Counted from the stretch's first letter, positions 42,853 to 54,827 are shown. The stretch is 64,000 nucleotides of DNA from Stutzerimonas stutzeri (GCF_024451105.1 NZ_JANGEY010000002.1:62001-126000), one strand, 5' to 3'. Numbers and translations: made by a program. The notes: generated by a model from the letters alone, not told the origin.

Positions 42853-42894
42853 TTGATGCAAGTCAACACCCCCCCGGCGCCCGGACTCTAGACT
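42853..42894 (+). promoter_or_regulatory. Anr-dependent class II promoter of hemN
   Basis: TTGATGCAAGTCAA (42853-42866) matches the Anr box TTGAT-N4-ATCAA at nine of ten fixed positions. A -10 hexamer TAGACT lies at 42889-42894. With a start near 42901 the box is centred at about -41.5, the class II activator position. Confidence 0.8.
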
Positions 42895-42926
42895 GCAGCG
42901 CAAGTCTGATAATCCGGGACAACCGC

Positions 42927-44309
42927 ATGCTCGACGCCATCCGCTGGGATACCGATCTGATCCGCCGTTACGATCTGGCCGGGCCGCGGTACACCTCCTA
43001 CCCCACCGCCGTGCAGTTCCACGACGGCATCGGCCCTTTCGACCTGCTCCACGCCCTGCGCGACAGCGCCCAGGCCAAGCGTGCGCTGTCGCTCTACGTG
43101 CACGTCCCGTTCTGCGCCCACATCTGCTACTACTGCGCCTGCAACAAGGTCATCACCAAGGACCGCGGATGCAGCGCGCCGTACCTGCAGCGCCTGCTGC
43201 GCGAGATGGAGCTGATCAGCCGCCACCTCGACCCCGCCCAGGTGGTCGAGCAGCTGCACTTCGGCGGCGGTACCCCGACCTACCTCAGCCACGACGAGCT
43301 GCGCCAGCTGATGGCCGGCCTGCGCCAGCATTTCCACCTGCTCGACGACGACAGCGGCGACTACAGCATCGAGATCGACCCGCGCGAGGCCGACTGGGCG
43401 ACCATGGGCCTGCTGCGCGACATCGGCTTCAACCGCGTCAGCCTCGGCGTGCAGGACTTCGACCCGGCGGTGCAGCGCGCAGTCAACCGCCTGCAGAGCC
43501 TGGAGGAGACCCGCGCCATCCTCGAGGCCGCACGCACCCTGCAGTTCCGCTCGATCAACGTCGACCTGATCTACGGCCTGCCGCTGCAGACCCCGGAGTC
43601 CTTCGCCCGAACCGTCGAGGAAGTCATCGCCCTGCAGCCGGACCGCCTGTCGGTATTCAACTACGCGCACCTGCCCGAGCGTTTCATGCCGCAGCGGCGC
43701 ATCAACGCCGAGGACCTGCCCAGCCCCGGCGCCAAGCTGGAGATGCTGCAACGCACCATCGAGCAGCTGACCGCCGCCGGCTACCGCTACATCGGCATGG
43801 ACCACTTCGCCCTGCCCGACGACGAGCTGGCCATCGCCCAGGAGGAAGGCAGCCTGCAGCGCAACTTCCAAGGCTACACCACCCACGGCCACTGCGACCT
43901 GATCGGCCTCGGCGTGTCCTCGATCAGCCAGATCGGCGATCTCTACTGCCAGAACAGCAGCGACATCGCCGACTACCAGAGCACCCTCGAGAACGGCCAG
44001 CTCGCCACCCGCCGCGGCCTGCACTGCACCAGCGACGACCGCATCCGCCGCGCGGTGATCCAGCAACTGATCTGCCACTTCAGGCTCGACTTCGCCGAGA
44101 TCGAGGAACAGTTCAACATCGACTTCCGCGGCTACTTCAACGACCTCTGGCCCAGCCTGGAAAGCGCCGCCGGCGACGGCCTGATCCGCCTGGATGCACA
44201 GGGCATCGACATCACCGCCGCCGGCAGGCTGCTGGTGCGCTCGGTGTGCATGCTGTTCGATCGCTACCTGCCGATGCTCGACACCCAGCGCTTCTCCCGC
44301 GTCATCTGA
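42927..44309 (+). CDS. hemN: oxygen-independent coproporphyrinogen III oxidase
   Basis: A 460-aa radical SAM enzyme that decarboxylates coproporphyrinogen III to protoporphyrinogen IX without oxygen. The cluster motif is C-x3-C-x2-C in VPFCAHICYYCACNKV. The glycine motif LHFGGGTPTYLS and the C-terminal HemN domain are present. The length and the motif CNKV separate it from HemW. Heme supply for cbb3 under low oxygen fits its Anr promoter and its place between the cco genes and anr. Confidence 0.95.
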   Translation: MLDAIRWDTDLIRRYDLAGPRYTSYPTAVQFHDGIGPFDLLHALRDSAQAKRALSLYVHVPFCAHICYYCACNKVITKDRGCSAPYLQRLLREMELISRHLDPAQVVEQLHFGGGTPTYLSHDELRQLMAGLRQHFHLLDDDSGDYSIEIDPREADWATMGLLRDIGFNRVSLGVQDFDPAVQRAVNRLQSLEETRAILEAARTLQFRSINVDLIYGLPLQTPESFARTVEEVIALQPDRLSVFNYAHLPERFMPQRRINAEDLPSPGAKLEMLQRTIEQLTAAGYRYIGMDHFALPDDELAIAQEEGSLQRNFQGYTTHGHCDLIGLGVSSISQIGDLYCQNSSDIADYQSTLENGQLATRRGLHCTSDDRIRRAVIQQLICHFRLDFAEIEEQFNIDFRGYFNDLWPSLESAAGDGLIRLDAQGIDITAAGRLLVRSVCMLFDRYLPMLDTQRFSRVI

Positions 44310-44399
44310 GCCAAATGGACGCGCCAGCATACTGGCAGCGTCCGGCTGGCTGGGGTAACCTTGCCCCCACTTTCAGTAGTGTTTAGGTAAGAACCCGCC

Positions 44400-45140
44400 A
44401 TGACCGCCGGCCAAGACACCATCAAGGCACGCAACCTGCCTCAGGCGCACTGCAAGGAATGCAGCCTCGCTCCCCTGTGCCTTCCGCTGTCCCTCAACCT
44501 CGAGGACATGGACGCACTGGACAACATCGTCAAGCGCGGCCGCCCGCTGAAGAAGGGCGAATTCCTGTTCCGCCAGGGCGACGGCTTCAACTCGGTGTTC
44601 GCCGTGCGCACCGGCGCGCTGAAGACCTTCAGCGTCACCGACGGCGGCGAGGAGCAGATCACCGGCTTCCACTTGCCCAGCGAGCTGGTCGGCATGTCCG
44701 GGATGGACGGCATGGCCTATCCGGTGTCCGCCCAGGCGCTGGAAACCACCTCGCTGTGCGAGATCCCCTTCGAGAAGCTCGACGAACTGTCGGTGCAGCT
44801 GCCGCAGCTGCGCCGCCAGCTGATGCGCATGATGAGCCGCGAGATCCGCGACGACCAGCAGATGATGCTGCTGTCGAAGAAGACCGCCGACGAGCGCATC
44901 GCCACCTTCCTGGTCAACCTCTCCGCGCGCTTCCGCGCCCGCGGCTACTCGGCCAACCAGTTCCGCCTCGCCATGTCGCGCAGCGAGATCGGCAACTACC
45001 TGGGCCTGGCGGTGGAAACCGTGTCGCGGGTGTTCACCCGCTTCCAGCAGAACGGCCTGCTGCTGGCCGAAGGCAAGGAAGTGCAGATCCTCGACTCGGT
45101 CGAGCTGTGCAGCCTGGCCGGCGGACGCCTGGAAGGCTGA
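44400..45140 (+). CDS. anr: oxygen-responsive transcription regulator Anr (FNR family)
   Basis: A 246-aa CRP/FNR-family activator. The [4Fe-4S] sensor cysteines are C18, C21 and C27 in [13 protein letters not shown], plus one in TTSLCEIPF (near residue 120). A cyclic-nucleotide-like domain, a long dimer helix and a C-terminal helix-turn-helix, [21 protein letters not shown], follow. The E-x3-R pattern (ETVSR) recognises TTGAT half-sites. It is the likely activator of operon A and hemN. A TTGACT-like box was not found before the gene. Confidence 0.95.
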   Translation: MTAGQDTIKARNLPQAHCKECSLAPLCLPLSLNLEDMDALDNIVKRGRPLKKGEFLFRQGDGFNSVFAVRTGALKTFSVTDGGEEQITGFHLPSELVGMSGMDGMAYPVSAQALETTSLCEIPFEKLDELSVQLPQLRRQLMRMMSREIRDDQQMMLLSKKTADERIATFLVNLSARFRARGYSANQFRLAMSRSEIGNYLGLAVETVSRVFTRFQQNGLLLAEGKEVQILDSVELCSLAGGRLEG

Positions 45141-45175
45141 GCCTGCAGCGCCCCCGCGGCAAGCGCACCAACAGC

Positions 45176-45208
45176 AACGCCCGCTGCGGCCTGGCCGCAG
45201 CGGGCGTT
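45176..45208. terminator. bidirectional terminator between anr and recR
   Basis: A 15-bp perfect stem AACGCCCGCTGCGGC (45176-45190) pairs with 45194-45208 around CTG, then GTTCGT on the plus strand. It lies between the convergent anr and recR genes. Confidence 0.75.
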
Positions 45209-45227
45209 GTTCGTGACGGGCGACTGA

Positions 45228-45827
45228 TTACAGGGCGATCGGCCGGCGCCCGGCCATGGCGTGTGCCAGGGTGCCACCGTCGACCAGCTCCAGCTCGCCG
45301 CCCAGCGGCACGCCATGGGCGATGCGCGACAGCACCAGCCCCCGCGGCGCCAGCAACTGGGCGATGTAGTGGGCGGTGGCCTCGCCCTCCACCGTGGGAT
45401 TGGTGGCGAGGATCACTTCCCTGAACGCCCCGGCGGCGATGCACGCCTCCAGCTCGGGAATGCCGATGGCTTCCGGCCCCAGACCGTCCAGCGGCGAAAG
45501 GTGCCCCTTGAGCACGAAGTAGCGGCCGCGATAGCCGGTCTGCTCCACCGCGAACACGTCCAGCGGCCCCTCCACCACACAGAGCAGCGCGTCGTCGCGG
45601 CGCGGATCGCTGCACTGCGGGCACAGCTCGTCCTCGCTGAGGGTGCGGCACTGCCGGCAATAGCCGACGCCCTCCATCGCCTGGGTCAGGGCCTGGGCCA
45701 GGCGCAGGCCGCCGCTGCGGTCACGTTCGAGCAGGTGCAGGGCCATGCGCTGGGCCGTCTTCTGGCCGACACCGGGCAGGATGCGCAGGGCGTCGATCAA
45801 CTGACGGATCAGGGGGCTGAAACTCAT
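45228..45827 (-). CDS. recR: recombination mediator protein RecR
   Basis: A 199-aa protein that works with RecF/RecO to load RecA on gapped DNA. It has the N-terminal helix-hairpin-helix ([21 protein letters not shown]), a four-cysteine zinc site ([16 protein letters not shown], residues 56-71), and a Toprim domain with [12 protein letters not shown]. Last gene of the dnaX-ybaB-recR operon, 97 bp after ybaB. Confidence 0.96.
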   Translation of the reverse strand: MSFSPLIRQLIDALRILPGVGQKTAQRMALHLLERDRSGGLRLAQALTQAMEGVGYCRQCRTLSEDELCPQCSDPRRDDALLCVVEGPLDVFAVEQTGYRGRYFVLKGHLSPLDGLGPEAIGIPELEACIAAGAFREVILATNPTVEGEATAHYIAQLLAPRGLVLSRIAHGVPLGGELELVDGGTLAHAMAGRRPIAL

Positions 45828-45924
45828 GGAAATTACCGTCGCAGTGCATGCTGCGCCCGGCGCCCCCGCGAATGCGGCATCGCAATCGCGCAGAATGCGC
45901 CGTGCACAGCACGGAATATCGTGA

Positions 45925-46251
45925 TCAGAACGGCATCTTGAAGCCGGGCGGCAGCTGCATGCCGGCGGTCATGCCGGCCATCTTCTCCTGGTTGTTCTGC
46001 TCGATCTTGCGCACGGCGTCGTTCACCGCGGCGGCCAGCAGATCCTCGAGGATCTCCTTCTCCTCCTGCATCAGGCTGTCGTCGATGGAAACGCGCCTGA
46101 CGTCGTGGCGACCGGTCATCACCACGCTCACCAGGCCGGCGCCGGACTGGCCGGTCACCTCGGCGTTGGCCAGCTCCTCCTGCATCTTCTGCATCTTTTC
46201 CTGCATCTGCTGGGCCTGCTTCATCAGCGCGGCCATGCCACCTTTCATCAT
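45925..46251 (-). CDS. ybaB: nucleoid-associated protein, YbaB/EbfC family
   Basis: A 108-aa DNA-binding protein. The typical pattern is present: [20 protein letters not shown], then [20 protein letters not shown] and a C-terminus [18 protein letters not shown]. The gene lies 9 bp after dnaX, as in most proteobacteria, and before recR. Confidence 0.95.
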   Translation of the reverse strand: MMKGGMAALMKQAQQMQEKMQKMQEELANAEVTGQSGAGLVSVVMTGRHDVRRVSIDDSLMQEEKEILEDLLAAAVNDAVRKIEQNNQEKMAGMTAGMQLPPGFKMPF

Positions 46252-46260
46252 GGGATCACC

Positions 46261-48189
<1,929 letters not shown>

Positions 48190-48833
48190 CGAATCGGTTC
48201 GCTACTGCTGAGTTGAGCGTGGGGGGCACCATGCTAGCGAAGCGCGGGGCAAATTGCACGGCAAGGGGCGAGCCGCGCGGCTGCCGGAGGCGTCTCCCAG
48301 CAACGGAGCCGCGACGCCGACAAAGGGGAATGCGGCCGCGCTCGCAGGCATCCGTCACCGGCCATGCTGGACGACAGCGAAACGTCCGCACACTCCCGCA
48401 ATACGCGACGAAACTATTCGCGCGCGAAAAAACAATATCGTCTCGGGCCAATTACTTGCCGCTACAGGAGTTCAAGAACACCGACTCGCCTGCCGTCAAT
48501 TGCCGAAAAAACGATGCACCCGAGTCGCTCCAGCCTGCCGGCAAGCCCCCATTGACCGCGTACAACCCCGGGGATAACCTGCGCCGCCTCCCGACTTCCG
48601 ACCGCTGGCCTCTCCGACAGAGCGGCTGCCTTGCCGTTGCCGGGCCCCGACGCCAGCCAGAACAATCAACGACCCAGGAGACCGGCAAGCCGCGAACACA
48701 AGTTCAATAACATATAAACAGCAAAACAATAACAAGTTCACCAAGCACGGGACCAACAGCAATCCCTGTTGCCCCCTAACACTCCAGGCGAACGGCTCCA
48801 CAAGAGCCCGCTTCTCCTGATCGAGGTTCCCGC
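48190..48833. other. 640-bp gap without recognised gene
   Basis: The stretch between the divergent dnaX and chemoreceptor genes holds no frame with protein-like sequence or sensible codon use; the longest frame (48213-48710) is rich in Arg, Pro and Gln as expected of random GC-rich DNA. AT-rich patches lie at 48420-48445 and 48705-48745. Promoters for both flanking genes must be here. No RNA gene or repeat was recognised. Confidence 0.6.
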
Positions 48834-50699
48834 ATGTTTTCCTCCCTGAAAGTCCGTATCCAGCTCACCAGCCTGGCCATCATCGCCCTGGCGATGACGC
48901 TGGTATCCGTGGTCAGCTATTTCACCGTCAAGTCCCACTACGAGGCGACGATCAAAGGCAGTCTCGATGCCGTCATCGCGAGCAACGTCGGCACCATCGA
49001 GCAGTGGGTGAGCACCAGCGTCGCCATGGTCGAAGCCACGCGCAGCGGCATGCTGGGCACCGACCCGCTGCCGCCCCTGCAGCAACTGGCCGAATCGGGC
49101 GGCTTCGCCATGACCTACATGGCGCGAACCGATGGCAGCCTCACCAGCAACACCGGCTGGAAACCCGCCAGCGACTACGATCCGCGCCAGCGCATCTGGT
49201 ACCGGGAGACCGTCGCGGCCGGCAGAGCCGTGCTGACCATGCCCTATGTCGACGTCAGCAGCGGCGAACTGGTGGTGACCATCGCCAGCCCGGTGGAGCA
49301 GGACGGTCGGCTGATCGGCGTCCTCGCCGGAGACATCGCCCTCTCCAGCATCGTCGAGAGCGTCGCGGCGATCCGGCCGACCCCGCAGAGCTTCGCGTTC
49401 CTCAGCAGCAAGGGTGAAACGCTGATCGCCCACCCCGACGACCAATTGTCGCTGCAACCGGTCGCCACCCTGAACCCGCTCCTCACCCCGCAGTTCCTCG
49501 CCGCCGCCAACCAGGACGACCGCTGGCGACAGCTCGAGCTCGACGGCCGCAGCAGGCTGCTCCGCGTGACGCCGATCGCCGGCAGCGAATGGGAACTGGC
49601 CGTCGCCCTGGACCAGCACGAGGCGACCGCCGGGCTGCGCGCCATCGTCCAGTCCTCCCTGACCACCCTGGCGGTCGTCACCCTCAGCGTCGCCGTCCTG
49701 CTCGGCTTGTGGCTCAAGCGGGCATTCGCCGGCCTGGTCCGGGCGCGCGACGCCATGGAGGACATCGCCGGCGGCAGCGGCGATCTGACCAAGCGCCTGC
49801 CGGTCGACGGCCGCGACGAGGTCGCCCAGATCGCCGACGCCTTCAATCGCTTCGTCGGCAAGGTCGAACAGGTGCTCGTCGACATCCGCGACAGCAGCGA
49901 GTCGATCCGCCTGGCCAGCGACGAGATCGCCCAGGGCAGCCAGGCCCTCTCCGCGCGCACCGAATCCACCGCCGCCAACCTGCAGGAAGCCTCGGCCTCG
50001 ATGGAGCAGCTCACCGGCACGGTGGGGCACACCGCGGAAGCCTCGCAGCAGGCCAGCCGACTGTCCCAGGAGGCGACCGGGGTCGCCTCGCAAGGCAGCG
50101 AAGTGGTCATCCAGATGGTCCGGACCATGGAGGACATCGACAGCGCCTCCCGGCAGATTGCCGAGATCGTCGGCGTCGTCGACGGCATCGCCCTGCAGAC
50201 CAACCTGCTGGCGCTCAACGCCTCGGTCGAGGCCGCGCGCGCCGGCGAACAGGGCCGCGGCTTCGCCGTGGTCGCCGGCGAGGTGCGCCAACTGGCCAGC
50301 CGCAGCGCCGCGGCGGCGCAGCAGATCCGCCAGTTGATCGAAGCCTCGACCGGCAAGACGCACAACGGCGCCGCGCTGGCACAGACCGTCGGCGCCAGCA
50401 TGGAACGCGTCGTGGCCAGCGTCGACCAGGTCGCCACGGTGCTCGGCGAAATCAGCGCCGCCACCCGCGAGCAGAGCCAGGGGATCGGCCAGGTCAACCT
50501 GGCGGTTGCCGAGCTGGACCGCATGACCCAGCAGAACGCCGGCCTGGCCGGCGCCTCCACCGCCGCCGCCGACCACCTGCGCGCCCAGGCGCAGCGGCTG
50601 AGCCTCGCCGTCGGCGCCTTCCGGTTGTCCCGGCGCGGTCCCGTCGACGCCCCGTCCGGGGCGACGCACGCACCGGCTGCGGCCGAGCCGACCTTCTGA
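48834..50699 (+). CDS. methyl-accepting chemotaxis protein with dCACHE sensor
   Basis: A 621-aa chemoreceptor. One N-terminal membrane helix (about residues 8-30) precedes a periplasmic dCACHE domain of about 240 residues, with TDGSLTSNTGWKPASDYDPRQRIWYRE-like ligand-pocket positions near 100-125. A second helix at about 270-290 is followed by HAMP (from LVRARDAMEDIAGGSGDLTKRLP) and a signalling domain with the hairpin tip EIVGVVDGIALQTNLLALNASVEAARAGEQG (about residues 445-475). The dCACHE type often binds amino acids or other small organic ions; the ligand here is unknown. No C-terminal CheR-binding pentapeptide is present. Confidence 0.92.
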   Translation: MFSSLKVRIQLTSLAIIALAMTLVSVVSYFTVKSHYEATIKGSLDAVIASNVGTIEQWVSTSVAMVEATRSGMLGTDPLPPLQQLAESGGFAMTYMARTDGSLTSNTGWKPASDYDPRQRIWYRETVAAGRAVLTMPYVDVSSGELVVTIASPVEQDGRLIGVLAGDIALSSIVESVAAIRPTPQSFAFLSSKGETLIAHPDDQLSLQPVATLNPLLTPQFLAAANQDDRWRQLELDGRSRLLRVTPIAGSEWELAVALDQHEATAGLRAIVQSSLTTLAVVTLSVAVLLGLWLKRAFAGLVRARDAMEDIAGGSGDLTKRLPVDGRDEVAQIADAFNRFVGKVEQVLVDIRDSSESIRLASDEIAQGSQALSARTESTAANLQEASASMEQLTGTVGHTAEASQQASRLSQEATGVASQGSEVVIQMVRTMEDIDSASRQIAEIVGVVDGIALQTNLLALNASVEAARAGEQGRGFAVVAGEVRQLASRSAAAAQQIRQLIEASTGKTHNGAALAQTVGASMERVVASVDQVATVLGEISAATREQSQGIGQVNLAVAELDRMTQQNAGLAGASTAAADHLRAQAQRLSLAVGAFRLSRRGPVDAPSGATHAPAAAEPTF

Positions 50700-50712
50700 G
50701 CCACAGCCCGAA

Positions 50713-50738
50713 GCGCGCCGCGTCCGGACGCGGCGCGC
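50713..50738 (+). terminator. palindromic hairpin after the chemoreceptor gene
   Basis: A 26-bp perfect inverted repeat, GCGCGCCGCGTCC (50713-50725) directly followed by its complement, lies 13 bp after the stop. There is no T-run. Confidence 0.55.
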
Positions 50739-50865
50739 ACACCGGCCGCACGCCGCTCGACATGAGTCGCGACGCACCAGACTGAAAAAAGGGGGGATCA
50801 CTGACGTGCGGCACCGACGACGGACGCAGGCAAGCGATGAAGGAAAAACGGAGGGCAGAAATGGA

Positions 50866-50975
50866 GGTGGCCCCACCAGCCACACCCCGGCACACGACGT
50901 CACCGCTACGGCTGCTCCCTTCCGGGCCTGACCGGGTTCACGGCTGATCGTTGCGGGGGGACCGATGGAGCCACC
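50866..50975 (-). ncRNA. ffs: 4.5S signal recognition particle RNA
   Basis: The minus strand holds the SRP RNA core GGTCAGGCCCGGAAGGGAGC followed by AGCC, the conserved loop region that binds Ffh. The two ends, GGTGGCTCC (5') and GGGGCCACC (3'), can pair with a G-T, closing the long hairpin. The ends given are from that pairing and may be off by a few bases. A T-rich stretch (GTTTTTCC) follows downstream on this strand. In pseudomonads the gene lies near dnaX. Confidence 0.9.
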
Positions 50976-51265
50976 ATAACGCGCCCGCCAATCGGCGAGC
51001 CGCGCCATTGTAGCGGCTCGCGCGCAAGTTACAAGCCGGCAGGCGAAAAACTCTGCCAGCACGGAAACCTGCAAGCCCCGGAGGCACGACGGCCACTTGC
51101 AAGGCTGACCCGCATCAATATGCAAAGTGCATCACAAAATCGGAGCATTGAATTATCATCTCGTCATAAGGATCGCCGGACGAGCCCCGGGCGCCTGACA
51201 CCGGGCGCACCAGCTGATTTCCTTGCCCGAGCTGCCCCCACCCAGCCCGATCGAGAGCCCCAGGA

Positions 51266-54202
51266 ATGCAGGACACCAAGAGAACCACCCTCCGCGGCTG
51301 GATGTGGCGCGCCTTCGTGCAGAGCGCGCTGATTCCGCTGATCCTGGTGGAAACCGTACTGATCGCCGCCTACCTGCTGACCAACAGCTCGATCCGCGAA
51401 GCGCAGATCGAGCACCTGCGCGAAACCGCGCTCAGCGACCTCAAGACTGCCGCCCAGCAGGAAGCGCACCTGGTCAGCGAGCGCCTGAGTGCCATCGCCC
51501 GGCTGACCGAGGTCTATCGCCAGCAGGTCGACAGCGTGCTGCGCGCTCCCCACTACCAGGTCGACGAGCTGGAGCGCACGCGCCACGCCCGCACCGAGGA
51601 CGGCGTGCTGTTCACCCGCAGCGACGACGGGCGCGCCGCCTCCTTCTATGCCAACAGCACGCCGGTGGAACGCCAGGACTTCGAGCGCGTCTTGCGCCTG
51701 GCCCAGCTCGATCCGCTGATGAGGAGCCTGCACGGCAGCAACCCGCTGGTCGCCGCCATCTACTTCAACACCTGGGACAGCTACAACCGCATCTATCCGT
51801 GGTTCCACACCCCGTCGCAGTACCCGCACGACATGGTGATCCCCAACTACAACTTCTACTATCTGGCCGACGCCCGCCACAATCCGCAGCGCAAGGTGGT
51901 GTGGACCGACATCTACGTCGACCCGGCCGGCCTGGGCTGGATGATGTCGGCGCTGGCGCCGGTGTACCGCGGCGACTTCCTCGAAGGCGTCGCCGGCCTC
52001 GACATCACCGTCGACAACATCCTCAAGGAGATCGCCGGCCTGCAGGTCGCCTGGAACGGCTACGCCCTGCTGGTCAGCGACGAACTCAACATCATGGCCC
52101 TGCCCCCCCAGGGCGAGCAGGACCTGGCCCTCGACGAGCTGACCAGCCACTCCTACGACGAGGCCATCCGCCAGGAAATCTTCAAGCCGGCCGACTTCAA
52201 CCTCGCCAAGCGTCCGGACACCGGCGCCCTGGCCCGCGCCATCGGCCGCGCGCCGACCGGTATCGAGGCGATCCGGCTGGACGGCAAGCCCAAGCTGGCC
52301 GCCTGGGCGACCATTCCGGAAACCGGCTGGAAGCTGATCACCGTGGTCGACGAGGCCGAAGTGTTCAGCAAGACCAACGCCCTGGCCGAGCGCTACCTGC
52401 AGATCGGCTACCTGCTGATCGCCGGTCTGATACTGTTCTACCTGCTGTTCTTCGCCGCCATGTGGCTGCGCTCGCGCCAGCTGGTCGAGCAGCTGCAGCG
52501 GCCGATCGACGGCGTCATCGGCATGATGGCGCAGATCGGCCAAGGCCACTGGACCCCGCAGCGCGCGCACTCGGACATCGACGAGCTCGACCGCATGGCC
52601 AGCTCGGCCGCCGCGATGGGCGGACAGCTCGCCCACAGCGAGGCCACCCGCCAGCAGGCGCAGAAGCAGCTCGCCCTGGTTCTCGACTCGACCACCGACA
52701 GCGTCTGGGAGATCGACCTCGAGCAGCGTCGCATCCATATCGAGGGACGCTTCCTGCAGCGCTTCGGGCTCGCCGACGCCGACATGGCGCTGGACGCCTT
52801 CTACGCCCTGGTCCACCCCGACGACCTCGAGGAAGTGGTGATCTGCCACGAGCATCCCGAACGGCGGCCCAGCGACAACTACACCATCGAATACCGCTTC
52901 AGCGACGCCTGCGGCGTCTACCACTGGCTGCTCAGCCGCGGCCGGGCGATTGCCCGCGATGCCGGGGGCGAAGTGCAGCGCCTGGCCGGCACCCACGTCG
53001 ACATCGACGCCCTCAAGACCACCCAGGAAGCGCTGCAACGGGCCAGCCAGCAGGCCCAGGCCGCCAACGTCGCCAAGACCCGCTTCCTGTCGAGCATGAG
53101 CCACGAACTGCGCACCCCGCTCAATGCCGTGCAAGGCTTCGCGCAGATGATCCAGCTCGATCTGCTCGAACGCCCCGAGGAGGTCAACCTGCAGCAGTAC
53201 GCCGGCGAGATCCTCGCCGCCAGCAGCCACCTGTGCCTGCTGGTCGACGATATCCTCGACCTCGCGCATATCGAGGCGGAAAAGACCAGCATCGCCCTGG
53301 AGACCGTCGATGCCCGGCAGATCATGAGCGAGTGCATCGAACTGATCCGCCCGCAGACCCGCGCGCAGCACCTGCAGCTGGAAAGCCACCTGCCCGAGGG
53401 CAGCCTGCTGGTACGCGCCGAACCGCGCCGCCTGCGGCAGATCCTGCTCAACCTGCTGAGCAACGCGGTCAAGTACAACCGCCCCAACGGCCACATCTCG
53501 CTCAGCTACAAGACCACCCCGACCAGCCTGCGCCTGATCGTCGAGGACACCGGCCTGGGCATCGACCAGGACAAGCAGGCGCTGCTGTTCAAGCCGTTCC
53601 AGCGGCTCGGCCACGAGAACAGCACCATCAAGGGCTCGGGCATCGGTCTGGTGCTGAGCCGCGAGCTGGCCGAACTGATGAACGGCAAGCTCGGCTACAG
53701 CAGCGAGCCCGGCATCGGCAGCACCTTCTGGGTCGAGCTGCCGTTCGACCCGGCGATGCAGCGCAGCCTCCCGACCGGCCAGGCACCGCTCGGCGAGACG
53801 CCCCGCCAGCGCATCCTCTATGTCGAGGACAACCGCGCCAGCCAGATGCTGGTGCAGAGGGCCCTGGCCGACCTCGGCGACGTCGAGGTGATGGAGAACG
53901 GTCTCGAGGCCCTGCACTGGATCACCGAGAATCCGCCGCAGCTGCTGTTGCTCGACATCGACCTGCCCGGCCTGCAGGGCGACAGCCTGCTGCGCAGCCT
54001 GCGCCGCAACGCGCGCACCAGCGAGCTGCCGGTGATCGTCATCAGCGCCGGCGCCCTGCCGGAAGACTTCGCCCAGGTCAGCGACCTCGACGTGCTCAAC
54101 TACCTGACCAAGCCGCTGAAGATCCAGACCCTGCGCGAGGCGGTGCTGCGCGCCAGCCGTCACCACAGCCGCCCCGCCACCGACCCGGCCCCCAGCGCCT
54201 GA
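51266..54202 (+). CDS. hybrid sensor histidine kinase / response regulator
   Basis: A 978-aa membrane kinase. A membrane helix (about residues 18-38) and a second near 380-402 flank a periplasmic dCACHE-like sensor of about 340 residues. After a HAMP-like stretch come a PAS domain (about 470-590), a HisKA helix FLSSMSHELRTPLNAV with His613 as phosphorylation site, a HATPase domain (LLNLLSNAVKYNRPNG, DTGLGIDQD and GSGIGLVLS) and a C-terminal receiver with Asp897 in LLLLDIDLPGL. No output domain and no separate regulator or Hpt gene lies nearby. It stands alone between ffs and the polysaccharide operon, so control of that operon is conceivable but unproven. Confidence 0.93.
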   Translation: MQDTKRTTLRGWMWRAFVQSALIPLILVETVLIAAYLLTNSSIREAQIEHLRETALSDLKTAAQQEAHLVSERLSAIARLTEVYRQQVDSVLRAPHYQVDELERTRHARTEDGVLFTRSDDGRAASFYANSTPVERQDFERVLRLAQLDPLMRSLHGSNPLVAAIYFNTWDSYNRIYPWFHTPSQYPHDMVIPNYNFYYLADARHNPQRKVVWTDIYVDPAGLGWMMSALAPVYRGDFLEGVAGLDITVDNILKEIAGLQVAWNGYALLVSDELNIMALPPQGEQDLALDELTSHSYDEAIRQEIFKPADFNLAKRPDTGALARAIGRAPTGIEAIRLDGKPKLAAWATIPETGWKLITVVDEAEVFSKTNALAERYLQIGYLLIAGLILFYLLFFAAMWLRSRQLVEQLQRPIDGVIGMMAQIGQGHWTPQRAHSDIDELDRMASSAAAMGGQLAHSEATRQQAQKQLALVLDSTTDSVWEIDLEQRRIHIEGRFLQRFGLADADMALDAFYALVHPDDLEEVVICHEHPERRPSDNYTIEYRFSDACGVYHWLLSRGRAIARDAGGEVQRLAGTHVDIDALKTTQEALQRASQQAQAANVAKTRFLSSMSHELRTPLNAVQGFAQMIQLDLLERPEEVNLQQYAGEILAASSHLCLLVDDILDLAHIEAEKTSIALETVDARQIMSECIELIRPQTRAQHLQLESHLPEGSLLVRAEPRRLRQILLNLLSNAVKYNRPNGHISLSYKTTPTSLRLIVEDTGLGIDQDKQALLFKPFQRLGHENSTIKGSGIGLVLSRELAELMNGKLGYSSEPGIGSTFWVELPFDPAMQRSLPTGQAPLGETPRQRILYVEDNRASQMLVQRALADLGDVEVMENGLEALHWITENPPQLLLLDIDLPGLQGDSLLRSLRRNARTSELPVIVISAGALPEDFAQVSDLDVLNYLTKPLKIQTLREAVLRASRHHSRPATDPAPSA

Positions 54203-54205
54203 CCG

Positions 54206-54242
54206 GCGCCACGGCTGTCGGCCCTGCCGACGGCCGTGGCGC
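54206..54242 (+). terminator. hairpin after the hybrid kinase
   Basis: GCGCCACGGC (54206-54215) pairs with GCCGTGGCGC (54233-54242); an inner TGTCGGC...GCCGACG stem extends it. It follows the stop by 3 bp. Confidence 0.6.
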
Positions 54243-54799
54243 GCTCCGCTCTCGCCGGCTGCAACATGCGCAGCGCGGAGCCCGCCCGAACGGAGGGTGC
54301 GCCCGCCCCCAGCGCCCCGACATGCCGGCCGGCCAACCCGCCCGCGCACAACTCATGGGCATATTCGGACCGATATACCAGCAGAAATTATTTACCAGCA
54401 ATAGTTCGAATACCGAAGTTTCCCGCGAGAACCAGGCAACGCCAGAATCCACGAAAATTAATTCCACAAAAGGGAGTAATTATCTACCAGCGAATTCCTC
54501 AGCCGCGCGACAAGGCAATTCGACAAACAACAAACCGCCCGCACGAAAAACAACTCGCGCAGACGTCTGAAGATATCCCGCAAACGAACAGCCGATACGC
54601 CAGGCCCAGCCGAGCGGGCGACAGCCGATCCGGAAAACCCCGTCGAAACGCCCTATCCAGAGCCCCTCAAGACCATTCCAAACGCTCGATTCGCGTCTCC
54701 ATGCCCATCCCTCGTCGATCGATCTATCTGCGTCGGACAAACTTCCCGCAGCACAAAAACTAGACAACCCGAAACTATCCGACAAGGACGCTCGTCGAC
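54243..54799. other. AT-richer gene-free stretch before the polysaccharide operon
   Basis: From about 54360 the base composition changes to clearly AT-richer DNA with many AAA and TTA runs, unlike the GC-rich genes around it. Open frames here (for example on both strands between 54236 and 54785) have no protein-like pattern. It may be a foreign or decayed remnant, or a long control region. No repeat, RNA gene or transposase trace was recognised. Confidence 0.6.
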
Positions 54800-54827
54800 T
54801 TTACGGGTCGTCAAGGCACACTACACT
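54800..54827 (+). promoter_or_regulatory. candidate sigma70 promoter of the polysaccharide operon
   Basis: TTTACG (54800-54805) and TACACT (54822-54827) are 16 bp apart, upstream of the JUMPstart/ops element. Transcription from here would give a leader of about 240 nt before the first gene. The match is moderate. Confidence 0.4.

Noticed and set aside
48213-48710. 165-codon frame between dnaX and the chemoreceptor gene
   Set aside because: Arg/Pro/Gln-rich, no ribosome site, no recognisable pattern, poor codon use compared with neighbours.
54236-54785. Open frames on both strands in the AT-rich stretch
   Set aside because: No protein-like pattern and no ribosome sites; composition differs from genes in this genome.
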